Counted from the first letter of the stretch, positions 1 to 7,855 are shown. The stretch: DNA of 8,427 bases from Thermoflexales bacterium (GCA_015484715.1 WFUY01000100.1:1-8427); one strand, 5' to 3'. The notes: a model not told the origin generated them from the sequence alone. Numbers and translations: made by a program.

Positions 1-6
1 ATGGGG

Positions 7-3000
7 TCATTCGTCGTCGAGGGGCGGCAGATCGGCAGTGGGGAGGGTGAAGTAGAAGATGCTGCCTGGACCGTTGGCGGGCGTTTCGACCCAGATGCGA
101 CCGCCGTGGGCTTCAACGGCCAGCTTGCAGAAGGCTAGCCCCAGACCGCTCCCGTGGCGACCCATAGAGGCACGATTGGGCACTTGGAAGAAGCGATCGA
201 AGACCCGATCCTGAAACTCCTCAGGGATGCCGGGACCGGTGTCGCGCACCGCGCAGCGGATGAAGTGGTTGTCCAGCGGTTCCACCCGGATCACCACCTC
301 GCCTCCCATCGGGGTGAACTTTAGGGCGTTGTCCAACAGGTTAAGCAGGACCCGCTCGATCTGTTCCCGGTCCACGTTCACCATCGGCAGGCCGTCGGAG
401 ATCTCCTCCCGGACCAAGACACCCCGGTCTACGGCCAGCGGGCGCAGTTGAGAGGTGGCCGTGCGGATCAGTGGGGGGAGGGGCTCTGGCCGCTGCTCTA
501 TAGGCATCTCGCCGGCCTCCAGACGGCTGATGGTGAGCAGGAGTTCCACCAGGTTCAGCATGTGCTGACAACTCCGCTCGGCGACCTCCAGGGCCTGAAC
601 GTTGGTCTCATCGTCCGTCACCCCATCCTTGACCAGACGCAATCCCCCCATAATGGCGGTCAAGGGGCTGCGCAGGTCGTGGATGATCATATCGGTGAGT
701 TCCTCCCGCATCCGCTCCAACTCCTTCTCCTCGGTGATGTCGCGGAAGACGAGGAGTTGGCCGATGACCTGGCCGGCATCGTTGAGCACAGGGGTGCTGA
801 AGTGCTGGAGGAAGCGGGTTTGAGGACCCGGCACCTCGATGACCTGAGGGCGTTGAGAGGGGGCAGCGAGCAGGTGGGAGGCACCATCCTCGATCTGATA
901 GCCCAGCAGCACCGCCAGATCCTCTGCTCCATCGCCAGCGGCCCTGGAGATCACCTTGCCCAGCAAGCTCTCGGCCGAGACACCAAAGAGGGCCTCAATC
1001 TGGCTGTTGGCCATCAGGATGCGACCGCTGTTGTCCAGCATGAGGATCCCCTCGCGCGTGGAGTTGAGGATCGCCTCCAGCCGGTCCCGCCCCTGGCGTA
1101 CCTGTTCGAAGAGGCGGGCTGTGGCGATGGCCGCAGCAGCCTGGCTGGCCAGGGCGGAGACAAGCCTCACCTCGTTGGCACTGTAAGCGTGGGGACGGTG
1201 GCTGTTAACGTAGAGCACCCCCAGCACCTCCCCCCGGCTCACCAGGGGCACACCGATCAGCGAACGGATACCGTGCTGTAGGACGTAGGGGCTGATGTCG
1301 GGATAGGTCAGGGTATCTTGGATCAGTACCGGTTCCTGGCTGGCGACGATCTGGCGGGTGATCCCGTGGGGGCGGATGGGCAGGTCGGCCCCCTCGTCGG
1401 AGGCAGAACCGGCGACGCTGGCCCGGATGAACTCGTCCTGCTCCTTGTCGTAGAGATAGAGGGTCACCCCATCCGAGCGGGTCAACTGCTGGGCAATACG
1501 GCCAATCTCGGCCAGGAGGTCGGGCAGATCCAGGCTGGAGGCCAAGGCCAGGCTGGCCTGGTAGAGCTGCGAGAGTTCCAGAACCCGCTGGTTGCTCTCC
1601 TGAAAAAGTTGAGCGTTCTCCAGAGCTACGGCCGCCTGGGTCGCCAGATGCTGGACGAAGCGGAGGTCCTGGTGGTCGAAGGCGTCGAGCTTATGGCTTT
1701 CCAGGTTGATCACGCCTAGAACCTCACCGCTGCGGACGATGGGCACGGTGAGTTGAGAGCGGACCTGGGGGTCTAGGGCCACGTGATCGGGGTCCTGACG
1801 CACATCCGACACCATCGCAACCTGGCCGGTGCGGATGACACGCCCGACGATCCCCTCGGTCAGCGGACGGGCCTGGCTTTGCGGTGTATCCGATCGGAAG
1901 CCCCGGTGGACCACTACCTGCACCTGCTCTAGGGCGGTATCCACCATAGCGATGCTTCCCTGGGTTGCCCCTGTGGCGATCATCGCGTGTTCTAGGACCA
2001 TCTCGATGACCCGTTCTGGGGCCAAGGTGGAAGCCAGCTGTCGTCCGATGGCCTCGATGGCGGCCAACTCCTCAACACGCCGGGCCAGGGCCTGGTCGGT
2101 GCGAGCGTAGAGGCGGGCGTTGGCGATAGCGGCCGCTGCCTGGTTGGCGAAGGTGGTCAGCAGGTCTCGCTCAGCCAGGGTGAAGCGGTGGGGATGGATG
2201 TAGTAGATGGACAGGACGCCGATAAGTTGGTCCCGGCTGATCAGCGGGATGTCGGCGAAGGCGCGGAATCCCTCCTTGCGAGCCAGTTCCTGCAGGTCGG
2301 CGAAGCGGGAATCGGCTTCGATGTCGGGTACGATGACGGGCTTTCCCTCCATCGCGGCGAGGACACGGCTCCCCCCGCCCAAGGGGATTGTCTGGGAGAC
2401 CCTGATGTAAGCTTCTTGAAGCTCGTGGGAGGCGGCCAGCCGCATCGCGCCCGCGTCGGTGTCCAACAGGAAGATGGCCGACTTCTGACAACCCATCACC
2501 GGGATGACGGAGGTAGTCACGATCTCCAGTACCCGATCCAGGTCCAGGGTGGAGCCGACGGCGGTGGAAACCGTGTTGAGGAGGGCCAATTCGGCGGCCC
2601 GGCGCCGCATCTGGCCGTAGAGCCGGGCGTTCTCGATGGCGACGGCCGCCTGGGCAGCCAGCAGAGAGAGGATCTCCCGGTCCGAAGGGCCGTAGGCGTC
2701 GGACTGGTGGTGGTTCTGGACCACAATGGCTCCCAGCACCTGATCGCGGGCGATGAGGGGGACGCCCAACCAAGCGCGGGGCGAAGGGGTGGTCCCTTCC
2801 AACCCATGGGCTTCGAGGAAGTCGGGCACGTTGCCCTGCAGGAGCAAGGGCTCCCGGGTGCGGATCAGGTAGTCAATCAGCCGGTTGCCCAGAGGACGCG
2901 CTCCCTGGTGTTGGCGCTGGCCCTCTTCAACGATGAGGGGAAAGGTGATCTCATCGGTCGTGACATCGTAGAGGGCCAGGACAAATCGGTCCACCTCCAT

Positions 3001-3855
3001 CAACTGGACGGTGTGCTGGTAAAGGGTCTCCAGGAGGATGTCCAGGTCCAGGCTATCCCCCAGCATCTGGCCGATGCGCCCCAGCGTCTGAAGCTCCTGG
3101 ACCCGCTTCTCCAGCCGGTGTCGCGTCTCCTGCAACCGGCCACTCAGGGCGGAGAAGAGGGCCAACCCCAGACCGGTCAGGAGAAGCAAGGAGAAGGCTG
3201 CCTTCAGGTAGAGGTAGGCGAAGAGAAGGGCGAAAGGGAGCGGGAGGAGGTAGACGAGGGGCAGGGTGATCCAAGGTGAGTAGTGGAAGAAGGGGGCTTC
3301 TACCGTCCGATGGGCCGGCGTCAACCCCTGCTCCCAGGAGACCAGCAGGCGGACGAAAGTGCTGTGGGCCAGGAAGTAAGCGAAGAAGAGCACGAGCAGG
3401 GGGAGAGGGGGCGGCGGGAACCGCCAGGGTAGTTCTCCTCCGGCGACCAGGAAGAGGCCAGCAGCGACGAGGGTGCTCAGGGCGTGGAGGCCGATGCGGC
3501 TCAGCGCCGTGGAAAAGCGCTGCCTCCAGGGATGAGGTGGCTGTCCCAGGAACCAGGCAAAAGCCGGCTGGAGAATCTCTGCCAGGAGAAAGCCCACCAC
3601 CGCTACCCAGAGCGCCAGGGCTGCCCCTGACGCCAGCAAGGCGGCCAGGATGATGATATGGGCCATGCTGACGTATCCCGAGTCCAGGGGGAATCCCAGC
3701 CGGGCTGCCAGGACCACCAACAGAGTGAAGAGGGCCAGGGCGATCAGGTCTCCTTCTCTCAGCCCTGGGGAGACGAGGCTGACGAGGATAGCAGAGAGCA
3801 AGCCGAGGATGCCAAGGAAGAAGTGGACCTTTCCCTGCTGGCCTGGGTTGGACAT
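7..3855 (-). CDS. Membrane-anchored multi-GAF/PAS sensor histidine kinase (kinase A)
   Basis: Predicted inner-membrane sensor kinase that autophosphorylates a histidine and passes the phosphate to a response regulator. Residues 11-239 hold seven or eight hydrophobic segments (about 11-30, 37-55, 65-95 as one or two, 125-139, 151-170, 195-217, 221-239) with no large extracytoplasmic domain. A charged helical linker (241-265) leads to four GAF domains (about 260-410, 430-582, 604-750, 768-915), a PAS domain (925-1043), HisKA (1048-1115, phosphoacceptor H1059 in IIHDLRSPLTAI) and HATPase_c (1130-1275). The ATPase has its N box (N1172, N1176), G1 box DTGPGIP (D1205), F box and G2 box GSGLGL (1235-1240), so it should be active. 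There is no HAMP or receiver domain. An in-frame GTG at 3885 would add 10 residues; I prefer the ATG at 3855 because GAGGAG lies 9 nt upstream. It lies 234 nt downstream of its paralogue, kinase B, on the same strand. The signal is unknown. The histidine-kinase call is firm; the GAF ligands cannot be read from sequence. Confidence 0.96.
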   Translation of the reverse strand: MSNPGQQGKVHFFLGILGLLSAILVSLVSPGLREGDLIALALFTLLVVLAARLGFPLDSGYVSMAHIIILAALLASGAALALWVAVVGFLLAEILQPAFAWFLGQPPHPWRQRFSTALSRIGLHALSTLVAAGLFLVAGGELPWRFPPPPLPLLVLFFAYFLAHSTFVRLLVSWEQGLTPAHRTVEAPFFHYSPWITLPLVYLLPLPFALLFAYLYLKAAFSLLLLTGLGLALFSALSGRLQETRHRLEKRVQELQTLGRIGQMLGDSLDLDILLETLYQHTVQLMEVDRFVLALYDVTTDEITFPLIVEEGQRQHQGARPLGNRLIDYLIRTREPLLLQGNVPDFLEAHGLEGTTPSPRAWLGVPLIARDQVLGAIVVQNHHQSDAYGPSDREILSLLAAQAAVAIENARLYGQMRRRAAELALLNTVSTAVGSTLDLDRVLEIVTTSVIPVMGCQKSAIFLLDTDAGAMRLAASHELQEAYIRVSQTIPLGGGSRVLAAMEGKPVIVPDIEADSRFADLQELARKEGFRAFADIPLISRDQLIGVLSIYYIHPHRFTLAERDLLTTFANQAAAAIANARLYARTDQALARRVEELAAIEAIGRQLASTLAPERVIEMVLEHAMIATGATQGSIAMVDTALEQVQVVVHRGFRSDTPQSQARPLTEGIVGRVIRTGQVAMVSDVRQDPDHVALDPQVRSQLTVPIVRSGEVLGVINLESHKLDAFDHQDLRFVQHLATQAAVALENAQLFQESNQRVLELSQLYQASLALASSLDLPDLLAEIGRIAQQLTRSDGVTLYLYDKEQDEFIRASVAGSASDEGADLPIRPHGITRQIVASQEPVLIQDTLTYPDISPYVLQHGIRSLIGVPLVSRGEVLGVLYVNSHRPHAYSANEVRLVSALASQAAAAIATARLFEQVRQGRDRLEAILNSTREGILMLDNSGRILMANSQIEALFGVSAESLLGKVISRAAGDGAEDLAVLLGYQIEDGASHLLAAPSQRPQVIEVPGPQTRFLQHFSTPVLNDAGQVIGQLLVFRDITEEKELERMREELTDMIIHDLRSPLTAIMGGLRLVKDGVTDDETNVQALEVAERSCQHMLNLVELLLTISRLEAGEMPIEQRPEPLPPLIRTATSQLRPLAVDRGVLVREEISDGLPMVNVDREQIERVLLNLLDNALKFTPMGGEVVIRVEPLDNHFIRCAVRDTGPGIPEEFQDRVFDRFFQVPNRASMGRHGSGLGLAFCKLAVEAHGGRIWVETPANGPGSIFYFTLPTADLPPLDDE

Positions 3856-3864
3856 TGGACTCCA

Positions 3865-3870
3865 CTCCTC
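3865..3870 (-). promoter_or_regulatory. Ribosome binding site of kinase A
   Basis: GAGGAG on the minus strand, 9 nt before the ATG at 3855. It falls inside the reading frame that would start at the GTG at 3885, which has no comparable purine-rich motif at the right distance. It therefore decides the start in favour of 3855. Confidence 0.65.
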
Positions 3871-3937
3871 GCACAACCAACTCACCCATCCCTGGTGATT
3901 ACCCCCCAGTGAGCAAGGGAGTGGGCCATAGCGGGCT

Positions 3938-4006
3938 GTCCACGAATCCTCACGAATGCACGAATGGGGCGGCTCCTCATTCGTGTGTTCGTGCCCATTC
4001 GTGGAC
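3938..4006. repeat. 32-nt imperfect inverted repeat with internal CACGAAT heptamers
   Basis: The left arm (3938-3969) and right arm (3975-4006) are reverse complements at 26 of 32 positions, around the 5-nt loop CGGCT. Each arm is itself repetitive. CACGAAT occurs at 3941-3947, 3951-3957 and 3959-3965. The right arm has ATTCGTG at 3979-3985 and 3997-4003, with a one-base variant GTTCGTG at 3987-3993. In the transcript between the kinase genes this would fold into a long hairpin. No T-run follows it on the minus strand, so it is not a standard intrinsic terminator. The structure resembles REP/MITE-like intergenic palindromes. Whether it is dispersed in the genome cannot be judged from this window. 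Confidence 0.85.
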
Positions 4007-4033
4007 GGCTCACTTCCCCACCCCCAAGATACA

Positions 4034-4077
4034 GGTGATCACCAAACCCATCAGGACGGTAGGGCGCGCCTTTGGTG
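4034..4077. repeat. Small palindrome and weak stem downstream of kinase B
   Basis: GGTGATCACC at 4034-4043 is a perfect 10-bp palindrome. Overlapping it, CACCAAA (4040-4046) pairs with TTTGGTG (4071-4077) across a 24-nt loop. The stem starts 13 nt past the kinase B stop codon on the minus strand. It is short, has a large loop and lacks a following U-tract, so it is at best a weak terminator or processing site and may be chance. Confidence 0.3.
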
Positions 4078-4089
4078 GGCCATCCAGCA

Positions 4090-7000
4090 TTAGGGTGGGT
4101 CGGCGATGGGCAGAGTAAAGCGGAAGATGCTACCCTCGGGGACGGCAGGCTCAACCCAGATCTGCCCTCCGTGGGCCTCGACGACCAGCTTGCAGAAGGT
4201 CAGACCTAGACCGGCTCCCCGACGCTGCCCATCCACCTGGATGAACCGCTCGAAGATCTTCTCTCGGTACTCAGGGGGGATACCCGGTCCGGTGTCGGCC
4301 ACCGAGAGGCAGATCACCTCCCCCTCCCTCCGGTCGGTCATCAGCTCTGCCGAGAGCGTGACACGCCCTTTGGGGTTGGAGTACTTGATGGCGTTGTCCA
4401 TCAAGTTGATCAGCACGCGGTGGATCAACTCCTGATCCGCGTGAGCCGGGGGGAGGTCGGGGGGGAGTTCCGTTCGGAGCGTGATCTCGTTCCGCTCGGC
4501 CAGGGGCCACATCTGCTCCAGCGCCGTCTGGGCCAGATCGGCGATGGAACAGGGGGCCAGGTGCAGGGGCATCTGCCCAGCCTCCAGCCGGCTGATGTCC
4601 AGCAGGGAGTTCACCAGGTGCAGGATCTGGTTGGAGGACTCCGTGGCCATAGCCAGAGCGTTCAAGGCGATCTCTATCTCTCCCCCGTCCTGCAGCACGT
4701 CGGCCGCCAACTCGATACCGCCGACCACAGCGGTCAGAGGGCTGCGGATGTCGTGGATGATCATGTTGGTCAGGTCCTGGCGCATCCGGGCCAGGTGGCG
4801 CTCCTCCGTTACATCGCGCAGGAGCATGATGCGACCGATCACTTCCCCCTGCCGGTTGCGCACCGGGGTGGCCGTGCGCTCGATCTCCCGGGGGATGGGG
4901 CCGGCCAGTTCGAAGGAGCGCTTCTCCACCTCCTCGCTACGGCTCTGCAACTGCGCGGAGAAGCGGTCCAGATCCTCGGGAGCGTAGCCTAGCATCTCCA
5001 GAATCCGGGGACCGTATTGGGCCACGACCTCCTCGATGGTGTGACCCAGCAGTTGCTCCGGCGGAATGCCGCTGAGGGCTTCGATGGTCGGGTTGACCAG
5101 GACAATCCGCCCCTCCCGGTCGAAGACCAGGATGCCCTCGTGGATGGAATCCACAATCGCCTGGAGGTTATCCCGACCCTCGCGCACCTGCTGGAAGAGG
5201 CGGGCGTTCTCGATGGCGATGGCGGCCATCTCCGCCAGGTGGGAGACGAAATGCAGGTCGTCCTTGCTGAAGCCCTGAGAACGGTTGCTCTCCAGGCAGA
5301 CAACGCCCAGGACCCGTTTCTCCTTGACAATGGGCACGGCGATTTGGGCCACGGTGTCGGGGCGACGGCTCCCATGGGCCGGATCTTCCTGCACGTTGGG
5401 GACCAGGGCCGGCTCCCCTGTGCGGACCACCCGACCGATGAGCCCGTGGGTGAGGGGCCAGAGATCACCCCGATACGGAGAAAGGACCTCCTCCGGGTAG
5501 CCCTGATGGGCGATCAGCCGTAGTCCCTGCTCCTTCTCCTCGTAGAGGGCGAGGAGGCCGGCCGTAGCCCCCGTCGTTCCCATGGCCCGCTGCAGAAGCA
5601 GGTTGAAAACGCGCTCTAGGTCTAGGGTGGAGGTCAGTTCCCGCCCGATCTCCTCGATGGCCGAGAGTTGCTCCACCCGTCGGGTCAGGGCCCGGTCGGT
5701 CAGATCGTAGAGTAGGGCGTTCTCCAGCGCGATCGCCACTTGGTTGGCGAAGGTGGTCAACAGTTCCACCTCAGCAGGAGGGAAGACGTGGGGCTGGCTG
5801 TAGTAGACGGTAAGCGAGCCCAGAACCCGCTCCCGGCCCCGCATCGGAGCATCGGCAAAAGCAACAAAGCCCTCTTGCTCGGCCAGCGGGAGGAGATAGG
5901 CCAGAGAGGGCTCCTTGCGGATGTCGGGGACGATGAGGGGGTAGCGGTCCAAGATCACCTGCCCCCGTCCTTCAGGCTCGATGGGAATGTGCTGAGATTG
6001 GGCGACGAAGTTCTCGCTCAGCCCCCACGAGGTGTGCAGAGACAACTCTCTCCGCTCCTCATCTAACAGGAAGATGGCCGCTTTCTGGCAGTTGAGGGCC
6101 TGGACCAGGGAGTAGACGACGACCTGCAGGATCTCATCTGGGTCTAGTGAGGAACTGGCGACGGCTGCCAGGGTGTTCAGGGTGGCCAGTTCGTCTGCCC
6201 GCATCATCGCTTCGGCGTAGAGTTGGGCGTTCTCGATGGCCACACTGGCCATATTGGCGACCACCTCGAGCGTGGAGAGGGTCTCCTGGGTGAAGGCCCC
6301 AGGCCGATCGGAGACCATCTCCAGCGTGCCGATGAGACGATCGCCGCTCAGAAGGGGCACCCCCACGTAGGCGCGGATGAAGAGCGCCGCCTTTCCCGTT
6401 GGGGGCTGCAGTTCCGAAAGCCGGGAGGTATCGGGGACCAACAGGGGGGTCCGGTGCTGGACAATCCAGTCGCTGTACGTCTGGTTCGCCCAATGACCGC
6501 TGTTCTCCTCGCCCGAGGGGAGGTCCTCGTTCGCTTCCCGGCGCACGATCAGGCTGTTCGACGCCTCGTCCCAGAGGCAGACCCTGGCCGCTCGGTAATC
6601 CCCTAGGGTCCGCAGGTTGTCCAGGATCGCCTTGAGCACGGTGTCCAGGTCCAGGGAGGCGTTGATGGCCTGGGCGATCTGGTTGAGGGTGGAAAGCTCG
6701 TGGGCTCGACGCTTCTCCTCGGCCAGAAGAGCCTCGGTGGTGGTCACGTCCCGGAGCAGCAGGGTGACGACCAAGGAGCCATCCAAGGGGATCCGCTGGC
6801 ACAGAGCCTTCATCGAGCGATCGCCCACCTGGAGATGGCACTCCCCTCCGGCCTCCAGGAGGGAGAGGAAGGCACCCTGGGGGACGATGGTGGAGGTCAA
6901 GTCGCGGAGCTCACCACCACCGGGCTGGACGCCCAGCCACTCCTGCGCCACGACGTTGGCGAACAGGATCTGTCCCTGCGGGTCGGCGACCAGTATAGCA

Positions 7001-7131
7001 TCTTGGAGGTTATTCAGGATCCGCTGGAATTCGTCGAAGGACCGGCGGGCAGTGATGGAACGGCGTCGTAGGCCCCAGCCCAACCCCAGCAGTGTGATGA
7101 CGATCAACAGCAGTAGCCAGTACCCATTCAT
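4090..7131 (-). CDS. PAS/GAF sensor histidine kinase (kinase B), partner of the adjacent response regulator
   Basis: Predicted sensor kinase that should phosphorylate the OmpR-type regulator encoded just upstream. One N-terminal hydrophobic helix (residues 4-20) followed by RRR implies a single membrane anchor with everything else in the cytoplasm. Domains in order: PAS1 (30-130), GAF1 (about 145-305), GAF2 (312-475), GAF3 (486-645), PAS2 (650-775), HisKA (780-850, phosphoacceptor H793 in IIHDIRSPLTAV) and HATPase_c (860-1010). The ATPase has N box N909/N913, G1 box DTGPGIP (D946), F box ERFIQV and G2 box GAGLGL (972-977). All catalytic motifs are present. The ATG is 4 nt after the regulator stop codon (7136-7138) with no strong Shine-Dalgarno, which suggests translational coupling in one transcript. 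Most of the protein, GAF1 to the C-terminus, is paralogous to kinase A but lacks its fourth GAF. No periplasmic domain exists, so the stimulus is probably cytosolic or membrane-derived; its identity is unknown. Confidence 0.96.
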   Translation of the reverse strand: MNGYWLLLLIVITLLGLGWGLRRRSITARRSFDEFQRILNNLQDAILVADPQGQILFANVVAQEWLGVQPGGGELRDLTSTIVPQGAFLSLLEAGGECHLQVGDRSMKALCQRIPLDGSLVVTLLLRDVTTTEALLAEEKRRAHELSTLNQIAQAINASLDLDTVLKAILDNLRTLGDYRAARVCLWDEASNSLIVRREANEDLPSGEENSGHWANQTYSDWIVQHRTPLLVPDTSRLSELQPPTGKAALFIRAYVGVPLLSGDRLIGTLEMVSDRPGAFTQETLSTLEVVANMASVAIENAQLYAEAMMRADELATLNTLAAVASSSLDPDEILQVVVYSLVQALNCQKAAIFLLDEERRELSLHTSWGLSENFVAQSQHIPIEPEGRGQVILDRYPLIVPDIRKEPSLAYLLPLAEQEGFVAFADAPMRGRERVLGSLTVYYSQPHVFPPAEVELLTTFANQVAIALENALLYDLTDRALTRRVEQLSAIEEIGRELTSTLDLERVFNLLLQRAMGTTGATAGLLALYEEKEQGLRLIAHQGYPEEVLSPYRGDLWPLTHGLIGRVVRTGEPALVPNVQEDPAHGSRRPDTVAQIAVPIVKEKRVLGVVCLESNRSQGFSKDDLHFVSHLAEMAAIAIENARLFQQVREGRDNLQAIVDSIHEGILVFDREGRIVLVNPTIEALSGIPPEQLLGHTIEEVVAQYGPRILEMLGYAPEDLDRFSAQLQSRSEEVEKRSFELAGPIPREIERTATPVRNRQGEVIGRIMLLRDVTEERHLARMRQDLTNMIIHDIRSPLTAVVGGIELAADVLQDGGEIEIALNALAMATESSNQILHLVNSLLDISRLEAGQMPLHLAPCSIADLAQTALEQMWPLAERNEITLRTELPPDLPPAHADQELIHRVLINLMDNAIKYSNPKGRVTLSAELMTDRREGEVICLSVADTGPGIPPEYREKIFERFIQVDGQRRGAGLGLTFCKLVVEAHGGQIWVEPAVPEGSIFRFTLPIADPP

Positions 7132-7135
7132 CGGC

Positions 7136-7846
7136 TCAGTGTTGGCTCTCGAATCGGTATCCGACGCCGTGCTCGGTGAGAATGTAGCGGGGGTTCTTAG
7201 GATCGGGTTCCAGTTTCCGACGCAGGTGCCAGATGTAGACCCGTAGGTAGTCTACATCGTCAATGTACTCCCAACCCCACACCTGCTCGAGCATCTCCCG
7301 ATAGGTCAGAACGCGCCCGGCATTCCGGATGAGCAGGGCCAGCAGATTGTACTCGGTGGGTGTCAGTTTGACAGGTTGACCGTTGACCGTGACCCGCCTT
7401 TTGGCTGCGTTAAAGCTCAGCCAACTGTCCGCGTACAGCGGTTCCTCCGATGAGGCCATCTCCACAGGGCCCATCGCTGCCCGGCGTAGGTTGGCCCGGA
7501 TACGAGCGACCAGGACCGGCAGTTCAAAGGGTTTGACGATGTAATCGTCCGCCCCATCCTCCAGCCCCCGCACGATGTCCTCTTGCCGTCCTTGGGCAGT
7601 CAGCATAATGATGGGCACGTTGGAGACCTCGCGGATCCGTTGACAAACTGTCCAGCCATCCATCTGGGGCATCATAATGTCCAGCAGCACCAGGTCTGGA
7701 TGGTGAAGGTAGACCTGGCGCAGCCCCTCGCGCCCATCGTGGGCCACCAGGACCTCAAACCCCTCTTGGGTGAGATGGCGGCGGACCAGCTCGGTGATCA
7801 ACCGGTCATCGTCAATGATCAGGATGGTGGCCTGTTGTTGGGTCAT
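7136..7846 (-). CDS. OmpR/PhoB-family response regulator (receiver + winged helix)
   Basis: DNA-binding transcription regulator of a two-component system, cytoplasmic. Receiver domain at residues 5-118: acidic pocket D12/D13, phosphoacceptor D56 in LVLLDIMMP, T83 in IIMLTAQ, Y102 and K105 in DDYIVKPFE. A short linker (about 121-137) leads to a C-terminal winged-helix domain (about 138-232). This contains the LTPTEYNLLALL helix, the recognition-helix region DYLRVYIWHLRRKLE, and the wing ending in GVGYRF. At 236 aa it is normal for the family and all key residues are intact. The ATG at 7846 has AGGAGG 9 nt upstream and an extended -10 promoter just before that. It is the first gene of the probable operon with kinase B, its likely cognate kinase; kinase A may also signal to it. 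Target genes are unknown, and autoregulation is plausible but not shown by any clear repeated operator. It resembles PhoB, KdpE and many others equally, so no gene name is given. Confidence 0.96.
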   Translation of the reverse strand: MTQQQATILIIDDDRLITELVRRHLTQEGFEVLVAHDGREGLRQVYLHHPDLVLLDIMMPQMDGWTVCQRIREVSNVPIIMLTAQGRQEDIVRGLEDGADDYIVKPFELPVLVARIRANLRRAAMGPVEMASSEEPLYADSWLSFNAAKRRVTVNGQPVKLTPTEYNLLALLIRNAGRVLTYREMLEQVWGWEYIDDVDYLRVYIWHLRRKLEPDPKNPRYILTEHGVGYRFESQH

Positions 7847-7855
7847 ACCGGCATT

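Noticed and set aside
448..1281. Plus-strand open frame of 277 codons antisense to kinase A
   Set aside because: It lies wholly within well-supported kinase coding sequence. Its translation has no recognisable domain, and GC-rich codon use on the minus strand naturally suppresses stops in this frame.
2188..3279. Plus-strand open frame of 363 codons antisense to kinase A
   Set aside because: Composition is typical of a shadow frame (rich in G, Q, D, V with no domain pattern), there is no ribosome binding site of note, and it is fully covered by GAF and membrane-domain coding sequence.
3856..3885. Ten-residue N-terminal extension of kinase A from a GTG at 3885
   Set aside because: There is no good ribosome site before the GTG, whereas GAGGAG stands 9 nt before the ATG at 3855, and the extension adds no recognisable sequence.
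3938..4006. Palindrome read as an intrinsic terminator or a CRISPR-like array
   Set aside because: No T-run follows on either strand. The heptamer copies are 1-3 nt apart, with no spacer-length unique sequence.
3882..4154. Minus-strand 90-codon frame through the spacer
   Set aside because: It overlaps the end of kinase B and the palindrome. Its residues merely translate the heptamer repeats, and no ribosome site was seen.
6617..7246. Plus-strand open frame of 209 codons across the kinase B/regulator junction
   Set aside because: The translation is Ser/Arg-rich and low in pattern, and it is antisense to two genes with clear domain structure.
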